Source: Geodermatophilus aquaeductus (GTDB taxonomy: Bacteria; Actinomycetota; Actinomycetes; Mycobacteriales; Geodermatophilaceae). Taken from it: a stretch of DNA of 64,000 bases. The translations under genes were made by a program, and so were the position numbers. Under the pieces are notes generated by a model that saw only the letters and a list, made by a program, of their open reading frames with translations, had not been told where the DNA came from and did no database searches. Numbering within the stretch: the stretch's first letter is position 1; every line of letters starts with the position of its first letter. Of this stretch, positions 16,345 to 24,720 are shown in pieces. The stretch is taken from assembly GCF_900182545.1 (NCBI RefSeq), contig NZ_FXTJ01000005.1, positions 344,198 to 408,197 on the forward strand. Direction: 5' to 3'.

Positions 16345-18132
16345 CTGACCTCCACCGAGAACACCCCCACCACCGAGAACGTCCCCACCACCCCCGAGCT
16401 GGAGCACGCCGAGACCGGCGCGCCCGCTCCGGAGCAGGTCGAGCAGACCGTCGAGCAGCTCGGCGGCGCGCCGGTCGAGGAGACCGCGCCGCTGTTCAGC
16501 GACTTCGACGTCCACCCCGACGTCGTCGCGGCGCTCGCCGAGGCGGGCATCACCCGCACCTTCGCCATCCAGGAGCTCACCCTCCCGCTGGCGCTGGCCG
16601 GCCACGACCTCATCGGCCAGGCGCGCACCGGCACCGGCAAGACCCTCGGCTTCGGCGTCCCGATGCTGCAGCGCGTCGTCCCGCCGAGCGAGGGTGGCGA
16701 CGGCGTCCCGCAGGCGCTGGTCGTCGTCCCCACCCGCGAGCTGTGCGTGCAGGTCGCCCGTGACCTCGGCACCGCCGGCGCCAAGCGCGGCACCCGCGTG
16801 CAGGCCATCTACGGCGGCCGCGCGTTCGAGCCGCAGGTCGCCGCGCTGCAGGCCGGCGTCGAGATCGTCGTCGGCACCCCCGGCCGGCTGCTCGACCTCG
16901 CCCAGCAGGGCCACCTGATCCTGGGCAAGGTCCGCGTCCTGGTCCTCGACGAGGCCGACGAGATGCTCGACCTGGGCTTCCTGCCCGACATCGAGCGGAT
17001 CCTCGCGATGGTCCCGACGCAGCGTCAGACGATGCTGTTCTCGGCCACGATGCCGGGCCCGATCGTCACGCTGTCGCGGTCGTTCATGACCCAGCCGACC
17101 CACATCCGGGCGCACGGCAACGACGAGGGCTCGACCGTCCCGCAGACCACGCAGTTCGTCTACCGGGCGCACAATCTCGACAAGCCCGAGCTGCTCTCCC
17201 GCGTGCTGCAGGCCCGCGGCCGCGGCCTGGCGATGGTCTTCTGCCGCACCAAGCGCACCGCCCAGAAGGTCGCCGACGAGCTGGTCGACCGCGGCTTCGC
17301 GGCCGCCGCCGTGCACGGCGACCTCGGCCAGGGCGCCCGCGAGCAGGCGCTGCGCGCCTTCCGCAGCGGCAAGGTCGACGTCCTGGTGGCCACCGACGTC
17401 GCCGCGCGCGGCATCGACGTCACCGGCGTCAGCCACGTCGTGAACTACCAGTGCCCCGAGGACGAGAAGACCTACGTGCACCGGATCGGCCGCACCGGCC
17501 GCGCCGGCCGCGAGGGTGTCGCCGTCACGCTGGTCGACTGGGACGACATCCCGCGCTGGCAGCTGATCAACAAGGCGCTCGACCTGCCGTTCGCCGACCC
17601 GCCGGAGACCTACTCCACCTCGCCGTGGGTCTACAGCGACCTCGACGTGCCCGAGGGCGCCAGGGGCCGGCTGCCGCGCGCCCAGCGCACGCGCGAGGGT
17701 CTCGACGCCGAGGTGCTCGAGGACCTCGGCGAGACCGGCAAGCGGACCAAGAGCGCCGGCCGCGGCCCCGCCGCCGAGTCCCGCAGTGGCTCTGCTGCCG
17801 AGGCCCGCAACGGCTCCGCTGCCGAAGCCCGCAACGGCTCTGCTGCCGAGGCCCGCAGTGACGCCGAGCGCCCGGCCCGGTCCTCCCGGCCCCGTCGCCG
17901 CACCCGCGGCAACGGAGCCGCGGCCGAGGCGGTCGCCGCCCCGCACGCCGAGGGCACCGCGGACACCGCGGAGGCTCCTGCCGGCGACGCCGCCGAGTCC
18001 GGTGAGGGCGCGCCCCGCCGGCGCCGCCGTCGTCGGGGCGGCCGGGGTCGCTCCGACGGCTCCGAGTCGGCCGGCTCCGGCCGGGGTGACTCCGACGGTT
18101 CGGGCGACGGCGGCTCCGAGTCCGCCGCCTGA
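16345..18132 (+). CDS. DEAD-box RNA helicase (RhlE/CshA-like), probable CTG start
   Basis: This 595-residue ATP-dependent RNA helicase is the counterpart of Rv3211. Motifs, counted from the CTG, are: Q motif FAIQELTLP; motif I TGTGKT (95-100); motif II DEAD (202-205); motif III SAT (233-235); motif VI HRIGRTGR (379-386). A basic, disordered tail begins near residue 470, with three 8-residue repeats (GSAAEARN) and an Arg/Gly-rich [12 protein letters not shown] segment for RNA binding. The coding signal clearly extends upstream of the first ATG (16663) into LTSTENTPTTENV. The only usable start after the in-frame TGA at 16165 is CTG 16345, preceded by a purine-rich AGAGGCGAGAG. A beta-propeller gene follows 6 bases downstream. 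Confidence 0.93.
   Translation: MTSTENTPTTENVPTTPELEHAETGAPAPEQVEQTVEQLGGAPVEETAPLFSDFDVHPDVVAALAEAGITRTFAIQELTLPLALAGHDLIGQARTGTGKTLGFGVPMLQRVVPPSEGGDGVPQALVVVPTRELCVQVARDLGTAGAKRGTRVQAIYGGRAFEPQVAALQAGVEIVVGTPGRLLDLAQQGHLILGKVRVLVLDEADEMLDLGFLPDIERILAMVPTQRQTMLFSATMPGPIVTLSRSFMTQPTHIRAHGNDEGSTVPQTTQFVYRAHNLDKPELLSRVLQARGRGLAMVFCRTKRTAQKVADELVDRGFAAAAVHGDLGQGAREQALRAFRSGKVDVLVATDVAARGIDVTGVSHVVNYQCPEDEKTYVHRIGRTGRAGREGVAVTLVDWDDIPRWQLINKALDLPFADPPETYSTSPWVYSDLDVPEGARGRLPRAQRTREGLDAEVLEDLGETGKRTKSAGRGPAAESRSGSAAEARNGSAAEARNGSAAEARSDAERPARSSRPRRRTRGNGAAAEAVAAPHAEGTADTAEAPAGDAAESGEGAPRRRRRRRGGRGRSDGSESAGSGRGDSDGSGDGGSESAA
17788..17859 (+). repeat. Three 24-bp coding repeats in the helicase tail
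   Basis: Three near-identical 24-base units encode GSAAEARN, GSAAEARN and GSAAEARS. A degenerate partial unit (AAESRS) precedes them. They differ mostly at third positions, consistent with slippage expansion in a disordered linker. Confidence 0.85.
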
Positions 18133-18138
18133 CCACGA

Positions 18139-19308
18139 GTGACGCTGGGTCCCCCGCCGCTGCGGGTGTGGGTCTGGACGGCGGCCGCGCTCGCGCTGGC
18201 CGTCGTCGGCACCCTGCTGTGGCGGGGGTCGAGCGTCGCGGCCACCGACAGCACCACCGCGGCCGCGCCGGACGCCGCCACGGGCGTCCCTGACGACGAC
18301 CTGACGCGGGCCTGGTCGCTCGACGTCGACGTCCCGCTGCCGCCCGGCGTCGTCGAGGGCGGGCGGGTGGTCGTGCCCACCCCCGACGGCGTGACGGCGC
18401 TCGACCCCGCCACCGGCGAGGAGGCGTGGCACTACCGGCGCGACGACGCCGCGCTGTGCGGCCTGAGCGCCAGCAACGGCCTGGTGGTCGCCGTCTTCCG
18501 CGCCGGCGACCGCTGCGACGAGGCGCTGGCGCTCACCGCGGCCACCGGCGTGCGCGCCTGGACCCGCAACCTCAGCCTGCGCGGGGATGCCACGATCACC
18601 GGCACCGACCAGGTGGTCCTCGCCAGCAGCGACACCGGGATCGTCGTCCTCGACCCCGTGGGGGACAACGTCCGCTGGCGCTCGGCCGCCGAGCCGGGGT
18701 GCACGCTCCTCGACACCGCCGTCGGCAGCGCCGGGGTCGCCGTCCTGCAGCGCTGCGACGGCACCGGCGCCGTCCAGCTGCGGCTGTTCGACTCCTTCTC
18801 CGGCCAGGCCCGCTGGACCCGCGACCTCACCGTCCCCGACGGCACCGGCGTGCGGCTGGCCGGCGTCGACCGGCTCGTCGGCGTCGTCGTCGGCGAGGCC
18901 CTGCTCGTCCACCGTCCCGACGACGGCGCGCAGCTGCAGGAGCTCGCGCTCCCGGCCGCCACCGACGGCGGCGCGGAGGGCGACCCCGTGCTGCAGGCCG
19001 GCGTCGGCGACGTCGCCCTGGTGTGGGCGCGCGGCACCGTCTCGGCGCTCGACAGCACCACCGGGGCGCAGCTGTGGCAGGTGCCCGCCCTCGGTCTGCC
19101 CACCGCGGCGGCCGTGGGCAAGGGCCCGGGCGGACCGGCCGGCGTGTGGGTCCCCGAGTCCGACGGTCTCGTCCTGCGCGACCCGGCCACCGGCCAGGAG
19201 ACCGCCCGGGCGGCGGTCGGGGACGCATCCGGGCCCGGCGGGCGGGCCGCCGTCGTCGGGTCCGTCCTGGTCTACGCCCTCCCCGACCGGGTGGCCGGGT
19301 ACTCCTGA
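18139..19308 (+). CDS. Membrane-anchored PQQ-like beta-propeller protein (Rv3212-like)
   Basis: This 389-residue protein has one N-terminal transmembrane anchor (about 8-28, VWVWTAAALALAVVGTLLW). An extracellular beta-propeller follows, with repeats such as GVTALDPATGEEAWHYRR, GIVVLDPVGDNVRWR and VSALDSTTGAQLWQVP (PQQ_2/YVTN-type blades). No PQQ or enzyme site is evident, so a scaffolding role like BamB is possible. It starts at GTG 18139, 6 bases after the helicase stop, so it is co-transcribed, as Rv3212 is with Rv3211. Confidence 0.85.
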   Translation: MTLGPPPLRVWVWTAAALALAVVGTLLWRGSSVAATDSTTAAAPDAATGVPDDDLTRAWSLDVDVPLPPGVVEGGRVVVPTPDGVTALDPATGEEAWHYRRDDAALCGLSASNGLVVAVFRAGDRCDEALALTAATGVRAWTRNLSLRGDATITGTDQVVLASSDTGIVVLDPVGDNVRWRSAAEPGCTLLDTAVGSAGVAVLQRCDGTGAVQLRLFDSFSGQARWTRDLTVPDGTGVRLAGVDRLVGVVVGEALLVHRPDDGAQLQELALPAATDGGAEGDPVLQAGVGDVALVWARGTVSALDSTTGAQLWQVPALGLPTAAAVGKGPGGPAGVWVPESDGLVLRDPATGQETARAAVGDASGPGGRAAVVGSVLVYALPDRVAGYS

Positions 19309-19358
19309 TCGCCGGGCCGCGGCGGCGCGGTCCCGGACGGCGGGGTTCACTGGGGACC

Positions 19359-20273
19359 ATGGTCCTGCCCGGCACCTCCGACAGCCCCGACCTCGCCATC
19401 GCCCCCGACGACCTGCGTCAGCTGGCCGACCACGACGCCTCGCCGCGGACCCTGCCGGGCCGGGCCGGGCCGCTGGCCGCGCTGGACACCGGCGGCGACG
19501 GGCCCAGCGGCACGGTGCTGATGGTCGCCGGCTACACGGGCAGCAAGGAGGACTTCGCCCCGCTGCTCGCGCCGCTGGCCGCGGACGGCTACCGGGTGGT
19601 CGCGATCGACCAGCGCGGGCAGTACGAGTCCCCCGGCCCCGACGACCCGGCCGCCTACTCCGTCGCCGAACTCGCCGCCGACGTCGTCGACGTCGCGCAC
19701 GTGCTGCGCGGGGAGACCGGCACCCCGCACCTGCTCGGGCACAGCTTCGGCGGGCTGGTCAGCCGGGCCGCCGTCCTGGCCGACCCCGACGCCTTCCGGT
19801 CGCTGACCCTGCTGGGGTCGGGTCCGGCCCGGCTCGTCGGCCCGCGCGCCGACCTGCTCGACCACCTCGGCCCGCTGCTCGAGCAGGGCGGCGTCGAGCT
19901 GGTGCACGCCACGCTCGAGCAGCTGGCCATGACCGACGAGCGCGCCCAGGTGGTGCCCGAGGCCACCCGCGCCTTCTACGCCCGCCGGTTCCTCGCCAAC
20001 ACCGCGGCCGGGCTGCGCGGCATGGCCGACGCGATGACCTCCGAACCCGACCGCGTCGGCGAGCTGGCCGCCACCGGGGTCCCGGTGCTGGTCGCCCACG
20101 GCGCCGCCGACGACGCCTGGACGCCGGCCGCCCAGACGGAGATGGCCCGCCGCCTGGGCGCCCGCCACGAGGTCATCGCCGGCGCCATCCACTCCCCCGC
20201 CGTCGAGAACCCGCCCCGCACGCTCGAGGTGCTCACGACGTTCTGGTCGTCACTGTCGGACGACGCCCGGTGA
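19359..20273 (+). CDS. Alpha/beta hydrolase
   Basis: This 304-residue alpha/beta hydrolase has VLMVAGYTGSKEDF (oxyanion region), nucleophile elbow LLGHSFGG, acid in VAHGAADDAW and histidine in GAIHSPAVENP. No signal peptide is seen. ATG 19359 has GGGGA upstream. The stop overlaps the GTG of the DUF2236 gene (GTGA), so the two are coupled. The substrate is unknown; pairing with an MpaB-like oxygenase suggests catabolism of a lipid or ring compound, which is inference only. Confidence 0.86.
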   Translation: MVLPGTSDSPDLAIAPDDLRQLADHDASPRTLPGRAGPLAALDTGGDGPSGTVLMVAGYTGSKEDFAPLLAPLAADGYRVVAIDQRGQYESPGPDDPAAYSVAELAADVVDVAHVLRGETGTPHLLGHSFGGLVSRAAVLADPDAFRSLTLLGSGPARLVGPRADLLDHLGPLLEQGGVELVHATLEQLAMTDERAQVVPEATRAFYARRFLANTAAGLRGMADAMTSEPDRVGELAATGVPVLVAHGAADDAWTPAAQTEMARRLGARHEVIAGAIHSPAVENPPRTLEVLTTFWSSLSDDAR

Positions 20274-21139
20274 CCGGTGTCCGGCCCTCGGCCCGCGACT
20301 GGTCGGCCGAGGAGGACCTGCGGGGCTTCTTCGGTCCCGACAGCGTCACCTGGAAGGTGCACGCCGACCCGGTCTACAGCGTCGGCGGGCTGCGCGCGCT
20401 GCTGCTGCAGGCACTGCACCCGGTCGCGATGGACGGCGTCGCCCGCAACTCGACGTTCCGCGAGTCACCGTGGCAGCGGCTGGTGCGCACCGCCGAGTAC
20501 GTGGACGTGCTGACCTTCGGTACCCGGCGGGAGGCCGTGCGCGCCGTCCGGCGGGTCCGCGGGCTGCACCGGCGGCTGGGCGGCACCGAGGGAACCACCG
20601 GGCGCAGCTACCGCGTCGACGACCCCGACCTGCTGCTCTGGGTGCACAACTGCGAGGTCGACTCGCTGCTCGACGTCGCCCGGCGGGTCGGCGTGGTCAC
20701 CGACGCCGAGGCCGACCGCTACGTGGCCGAGCAGGTGACCGCCGCCGAGCTGATCGGCGTCGACGGCGCCGACGTCCCGGCCTCGGTGGCCGAGCTGGCG
20801 GACTACTTCGAGCGGATCCGCCCGCAGCTGGCGCTCACCCCGGCCGGGCGCGAGGCCTGGCGCTTCCTCGTCGTCCCGCCGATGCCGCGCTGGGTGCAGT
20901 TCCTGACCCCGGCCCGGCCGGCGTGGGGCTCGCTGGCCTCCCTGGGCGTGGCCACGCTGCCGCCGTGGGCGCGGAGGCTCGCCTCTCTGCCCGGCCTGAC
21001 GCTGACCGACGCGGCGGCGACGGCGGCGCTGCGGGCCTTCCGCACCGGGATGCTGACGCTGCCCGAGCGGGCGCGGCACTCGCCCGTCCGGCGCGCCGGG
21101 TTCGAGCGGACCGCGTCCGCGGTGGCGGTCGGCGCCTGA
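20270..21139 (+). CDS. DUF2236/MpaB-type oxygenase family protein
   Basis: This 289-residue protein belongs to the DUF2236 group (latex-clearing protein and mycophenolic-acid MpaB relatives). It starts GFFGPDSVTWKVHADPVYSVGGLRALLLQALHPVAMDGV. The His in QALHP and residues in LLLWVHNCEVDSLL (His) fit the haem-contacting histidines of the family. Members include haem-dependent oxygenases; most bacterial ones are uncharacterised. It is translationally coupled to the preceding hydrolase and convergent with the synthetase gene. Confidence 0.88.
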   Translation: MTGVRPSARDWSAEEDLRGFFGPDSVTWKVHADPVYSVGGLRALLLQALHPVAMDGVARNSTFRESPWQRLVRTAEYVDVLTFGTRREAVRAVRRVRGLHRRLGGTEGTTGRSYRVDDPDLLLWVHNCEVDSLLDVARRVGVVTDAEADRYVAEQVTAAELIGVDGADVPASVAELADYFERIRPQLALTPAGREAWRFLVVPPMPRWVQFLTPARPAWGSLASLGVATLPPWARRLASLPGLTLTDAAATAALRAFRTGMLTLPERARHSPVRRAGFERTASAVAVGA

Positions 21140-21142
21140 GCG

Positions 21143-21158
21143 GGTCCCCCGGGGGACC
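21143..21158. terminator. Short GC palindrome between convergent genes
   Basis: A 16-base perfect palindrome (GGTCCCCC followed by its complement) lies in the 22 bases between the DUF2236 and synthetase stops. As an RNA hairpin it gives only about 6 bp with a 4-base loop, so it is a weak terminator candidate. Confidence 0.4.
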
Positions 21159-21161
21159 TCC

Positions 21162-23705
21162 TCAGGCCGGGGGTGCCGCCGCCAGGAGGTGGTCGACGAC
21201 GGTGGTCACGTACGGGACCTTCAGCAACGCGTTGTGGTCGCAGTCGACCGCCACCACGTCGTGCTCCCCCGTGAGCAGCCGGTCCCAGCGACCGGGGTCG
21301 TCGGGGTTCTCGTTGGACAACACGGCGAGTGCGCGCCCCGGCCACGGCGTCGGACGGTGGAAGCGGGCCACCCGGGCGCCGAGCTGGTGGAAGACGTCCT
21401 TGCGCTCCTCGGCCGAGTAGGCCACCAGGCCCGCCCCGAGGATGCGCAGCCTGGTGCGCCACAGCTGCCGCCGGTCCTGCGGCGGGAACTGCGGACCCAT
21501 GGGAGCCATCCCCGGTCCGGCGGTCTCCCCCGGCAGGTAGGTGTCGAGCAGCGTGAGCAGCTCGACCCGCCGGCCGCGTGCGGACAACAGGTGGGCCAGT
21601 GCCATGACCACCAGGCCGCCCATCGAGTGGCCGACGAGCTGCACCGGTCCCTCGGGCGCGATCCGCTCGACCACCCGCAGGTGACGGCGTGCGGCGCGGC
21701 CCACCGTCCAGTCGGGGATCCCGCGCTCGTCGAATCCGTGCGCCTGCAGCGCGTACACCGGCTGGTCGGGCCCGAGGGCCGCGGCGAAGGCCTCGAAGTA
21801 GGCCGCCTCGCCGCCCGCTCCGGCCAGGCAGAACATCGGTGCGCGCGTCCCGGTGGTCCGCAGCCGCACCAGGTTGGGGACCCGGTCGGTGCTGCCCCCG
21901 CGCCGCGCGAGGACGACCCGCCCGGTGAAGTCGGCCAGCGTCGGGTGCTCGGCGAGGTCGCCGGCGACCAGGGCGACACCGAGCTCGGACTGCAGCCGAG
22001 CCAGCATCTCCTCGACGGCCAACGAGTCCCCGCCGAGGGCGGTGAAGCTCTCGTCCCGCCCGACGACGTCCAGGCGCAACACCGCGCCCCAGATCTGGGC
22101 CACCTGCCGCTCCGCCGCGTCCGTCGGAGGCACCGGTTCCGGCCGCGGCGGGGGCTCGGGCAGCCCGCGGACGTCGACCTTGCCGCGCTCGCTGCGCGGC
22201 AGCGCCGGCAGCAGGACCACGTCGCGCGGGACCATGTAGTCGGGCAGCACGCGGGCGACCGCGCTGCGCAGCGCCGCCGGGGACGGCGTCCGCCGCGCCG
22301 GGTCGGGCACCACCCAGGCGATCAGCCGGACCTGCCCCTCCCCCTCGGCGCGGCCTCGGACGACGGCGTCGGCGACCTCGGGCAACGAGCGGAGCACCGC
22401 TTCGACCTCTGCGGGCTCGACGAGGTAGCCGCGCACCTTCACGGCGTCATCGGCGCGCCCGACCAGGTGCAGCACGCCGTCGGCACCGAGGCGAGCCCGG
22501 TCGCCGGTGCGGAAGCGCGTCCGGCCGTCGGACAGCCGGGTGAACACGGCCGCGGTCGTCTCGGGGTCCTCCCAGTAGCCGGCGGACATGTACTCCGACA
22601 CCACGTGCAGGACGCCCACCTCGCCCTCCGGGACCGGCTCTCCGCCGGGATCCAGGACGACGAGCTCGCGCAGGGGCACCACCCGCCCCGCCGGGACCAC
22701 GCCGTCGGGCAGCGGGTCGGCCGAGCCGATCCGGTGGATGGTGAGATCACAGCTCTCCGAGGAGCCCAGCCAGTTGGCGAAGACCGCGTCCTCCCGGAGC
22801 CGGGGACGGAATTCGGCGACGTCGGCGCCGTAGACCTTCTCGCCGGCCGTGGTGACGATGCGCACCGAGTCGAGGACGGCGCCCTCGGGCAGGGCCTCGC
22901 CGATGGACCGCAGCAGCGACGGGGTGCAGTGCAGGGTGGTGACACGGCTGGTGGTCAGCCAGTCGACGAGGTCGCGCAGGCCGTGGATCCGGGGGTCGCG
23001 GGTGACCACCGTGGCGCCGTTGAGCAGCGCCGCGAAGACCAGGATCTGGCCGGCCGCGAACGACGCCGGCAGCACGAGCGAGACGCGGTCCCCCGGCACC
23101 AGTTCCAGGGCCTCACGGCAGCTGTGACCGATGCCGAGCACGGTGCGCTGCGTGTAGACCACGCCCTTGGGCACGCCGGTGGTGCCCGAGGTGAAGATGA
23201 TGGACGCCGGCGCGTCCAGGCCGGCAGCGGGCGGGTCTGCGGTGTCGCCCCTTCCCGCGCCGGGCAGCAGGCCGCGCACCGACTTGACCCCGGGCAACCG
23301 TGCGGCGAGCGCGGAGCGGGCGTCGTCGGCCAGGACGACCTCGACGCCGGCCCGCTCGGCGATGACCGCGATGCGCTCCTCGGGCAGCGCGACGTCGAGG
23401 AAGACCGCGGGCCGGCCGGAGACGAGGACGGCGGCGAAGGCCGCGATGCTGTCGGTGGTCTGCTCGGACAGGACGGCGACGGGACGCGGTGGCCCGTCGG
23501 GATCGGGGTCGGGCAGTTCGGCGACGAGGGCGCGGATGCGGCCACCGAGCTCGCGGTAGCTGAGCGACCCCTCGGCCGACTCGATGGCGGGGCTGTCGCC
23601 GGAGGCAGCGATGACCTCCTCGAGGCGCTGGCGCACGTCGGTCCAGTGCCCGGGCATCACGAGAGGGGTCAGCGCGCCCACGACATCGGCGCTCGTGGTC
23701 GACAT
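21162..23705 (-). CDS. Stand-alone A-PCP-TE synthetase (NRPS-like, no condensation domain)
   Basis: This 847-residue single module has three domains. The adenylation domain (about 30-520) has A3 TSGTTGVPKG (172-181), A5 NWLGSSES (311-318), A7 TGD (400-402) and A10 Lys509 in RGKVD. The carrier protein has GGDSL (phosphopantetheine Ser561). The type I thioesterase has GHSMGG (Ser694), Asp721 and His824. There is no condensation domain. The A4 region reads SFAAGQ (215-220) and lacks the Asp that normally holds the alpha-amino group. This suggests a non-amino-acid substrate, such as an aryl-pyruvate or other carboxylic acid, as in A-T-TE furanone/quinone synthetases. ATG 23705 has no strong ribosome site. 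No partner biosynthetic genes flank it. Confidence 0.92.
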   Translation of the reverse strand: MSTTSADVVGALTPLVMPGHWTDVRQRLEEVIAASGDSPAIESAEGSLSYRELGGRIRALVAELPDPDPDGPPRPVAVLSEQTTDSIAAFAAVLVSGRPAVFLDVALPEERIAVIAERAGVEVVLADDARSALAARLPGVKSVRGLLPGAGRGDTADPPAAGLDAPASIIFTSGTTGVPKGVVYTQRTVLGIGHSCREALELVPGDRVSLVLPASFAAGQILVFAALLNGATVVTRDPRIHGLRDLVDWLTTSRVTTLHCTPSLLRSIGEALPEGAVLDSVRIVTTAGEKVYGADVAEFRPRLREDAVFANWLGSSESCDLTIHRIGSADPLPDGVVPAGRVVPLRELVVLDPGGEPVPEGEVGVLHVVSEYMSAGYWEDPETTAAVFTRLSDGRTRFRTGDRARLGADGVLHLVGRADDAVKVRGYLVEPAEVEAVLRSLPEVADAVVRGRAEGEGQVRLIAWVVPDPARRTPSPAALRSAVARVLPDYMVPRDVVLLPALPRSERGKVDVRGLPEPPPRPEPVPPTDAAERQVAQIWGAVLRLDVVGRDESFTALGGDSLAVEEMLARLQSELGVALVAGDLAEHPTLADFTGRVVLARRGGSTDRVPNLVRLRTTGTRAPMFCLAGAGGEAAYFEAFAAALGPDQPVYALQAHGFDERGIPDWTVGRAARRHLRVVERIAPEGPVQLVGHSMGGLVVMALAHLLSARGRRVELLTLLDTYLPGETAGPGMAPMGPQFPPQDRRQLWRTRLRILGAGLVAYSAEERKDVFHQLGARVARFHRPTPWPGRALAVLSNENPDDPGRWDRLLTGEHDVVAVDCDHNALLKVPYVTTVVDHLLAAAPPA

Positions 23706-23829
23706 GGGCCGACTGTGGAACGTCGACCTCACGCGGCGCAACGGTTCCTGGGAGAAGGCTGGGCGTTCACCCCATCGATGCACCCGCTCGTGACTCGCGG
23801 CGATCCTCTGGGGACCCTCCGTCCCCCGG

Positions 23830-24693
23830 TCACTCTGCAGGCGCGTCCTCGGCGGGCAGGAAGCTCCACGTCTCGCGGGCCGGGGTCGCCGCCTGTCCGG
23901 CCGGGCAGCTGGGCCGGAAGTCGCACCAGCCGCACTGCCGGCCGGTGACGGGAGGGAACGCCTCGTCCGGCGGCACGCCGTCCTCGACCGCCCGGGTGGC
24001 GACGGCGATGTCCTCGGCGATGTCCTCGGCGCGGCGCACGTGGTTGGCCAGCGACCGCTCGGTGTGCTCGAAGGAGGCCACCGTGCCGCTGGGCAGGTGG
24101 TGCAGCTCGACGCGGCTGCACGGGCGGCGCAGCGTGCGCCGCACACCGAGCACGTAGGCGGCCAGCGCGGCCGACCCGCGCGCCTCGTCGTCGGTGCTGG
24201 GCACCCGGCCGGTCTTGTAGTCGACGACGACCAACTCCTCGCCGCGCTGGTCGATGCGGTCCACCCGGCCGGTCAGCGCGAGCCGCTCGGTGGTGCACGA
24301 GACCTGCCGCTCCAGCCCGACCGGCTCCTCGTCGGGATCCAGCGACTCGACGTAGCCGGTGATCCAGCCGGCCGCCGTGGCGCGCCACCGGGCGGCCTGC
24401 TCGTCGTCGCGGAACCCGTTGGCCGTCCAGACGCCGTAGAGCAGCTGCCGGGCCGCCTGGGCCGTTCGCCGCGCCCTCGGCAGGTCCCACCAGGAGCGCA
24501 GCGCGGCGTGCACCGCCGAGCCGACCGAGTTGTGCGCCCACGGCGGCCCCTTGGGCGGCGTCGGGCGGTCGACGTAGGCGTGGCGGTAGCGGCGCGGGCA
24601 GTCGGCGAAGGTGGCCAGCTTGCTCGGCGTCGCGGGGAAGAGCCGGCGCGGCATGCCGGGCATCTCCAGCTGCGCGCCGTCGGACTGCCTCAT
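23830..24693 (-). CDS. RecB-family PD-(D/E)XK exonuclease
   Basis: This 287-residue stand-alone Cas4/RecB-like nuclease has LTGRVDRID and VVVDYKTGRV (catalytic Asp, Asp-x-Lys). An N-terminal Cys (FADCPRRYRH) and a C-terminal CGWCDFRPSC can together hold a 4Fe-4S cluster as in AddB/Cas4. It starts at ATG 24693, 6 bases from a TAGCGT -10 box, so it is probably leaderless. It is conserved in actinobacteria next to PHP, PH-domain and DUF6758 genes, as here. A DNA repair or processing role is likely. There is no CRISPR nearby. Confidence 0.9.
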   Translation of the reverse strand: MRQSDGAQLEMPGMPRRLFPATPSKLATFADCPRRYRHAYVDRPTPPKGPPWAHNSVGSAVHAALRSWWDLPRARRTAQAARQLLYGVWTANGFRDDEQAARWRATAAGWITGYVESLDPDEEPVGLERQVSCTTERLALTGRVDRIDQRGEELVVVDYKTGRVPSTDDEARGSAALAAYVLGVRRTLRRPCSRVELHHLPSGTVASFEHTERSLANHVRRAEDIAEDIAVATRAVEDGVPPDEAFPPVTGRQCGWCDFRPSCPAGQAATPARETWSFLPAEDAPAE

Positions 24694-24699
24694 CGGACC

Positions 24700-24705
24700 A
24701 CGCTA
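24700..24705 (-). promoter_or_regulatory. Predicted -10 box (TAGCGT) of the RecB-family gene
   Basis: TAGCGT on the minus strand stands 6 bases before the ATG at 24693, the same geometry as at several other genes here. A leaderless transcript is inferred. Confidence 0.45.
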
Positions 24706-24720
24706 ACCGGCAGGACCGCC

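Noticed and set aside
21162..23705. Recent horizontal transfer of the synthetase gene based on composition
   Set aside because: The gene looks slightly less GC-extreme by eye, but third positions are still GC-dominated and no mobile genes flank it. A codon-usage calculation would be needed.
23830..24693. Cas4-like nuclease as part of a CRISPR system
   Set aside because: There is no repeat-spacer array and no other cas gene. The PHP/PH-domain/DUF6758 neighbours match a housekeeping actinobacterial cluster.
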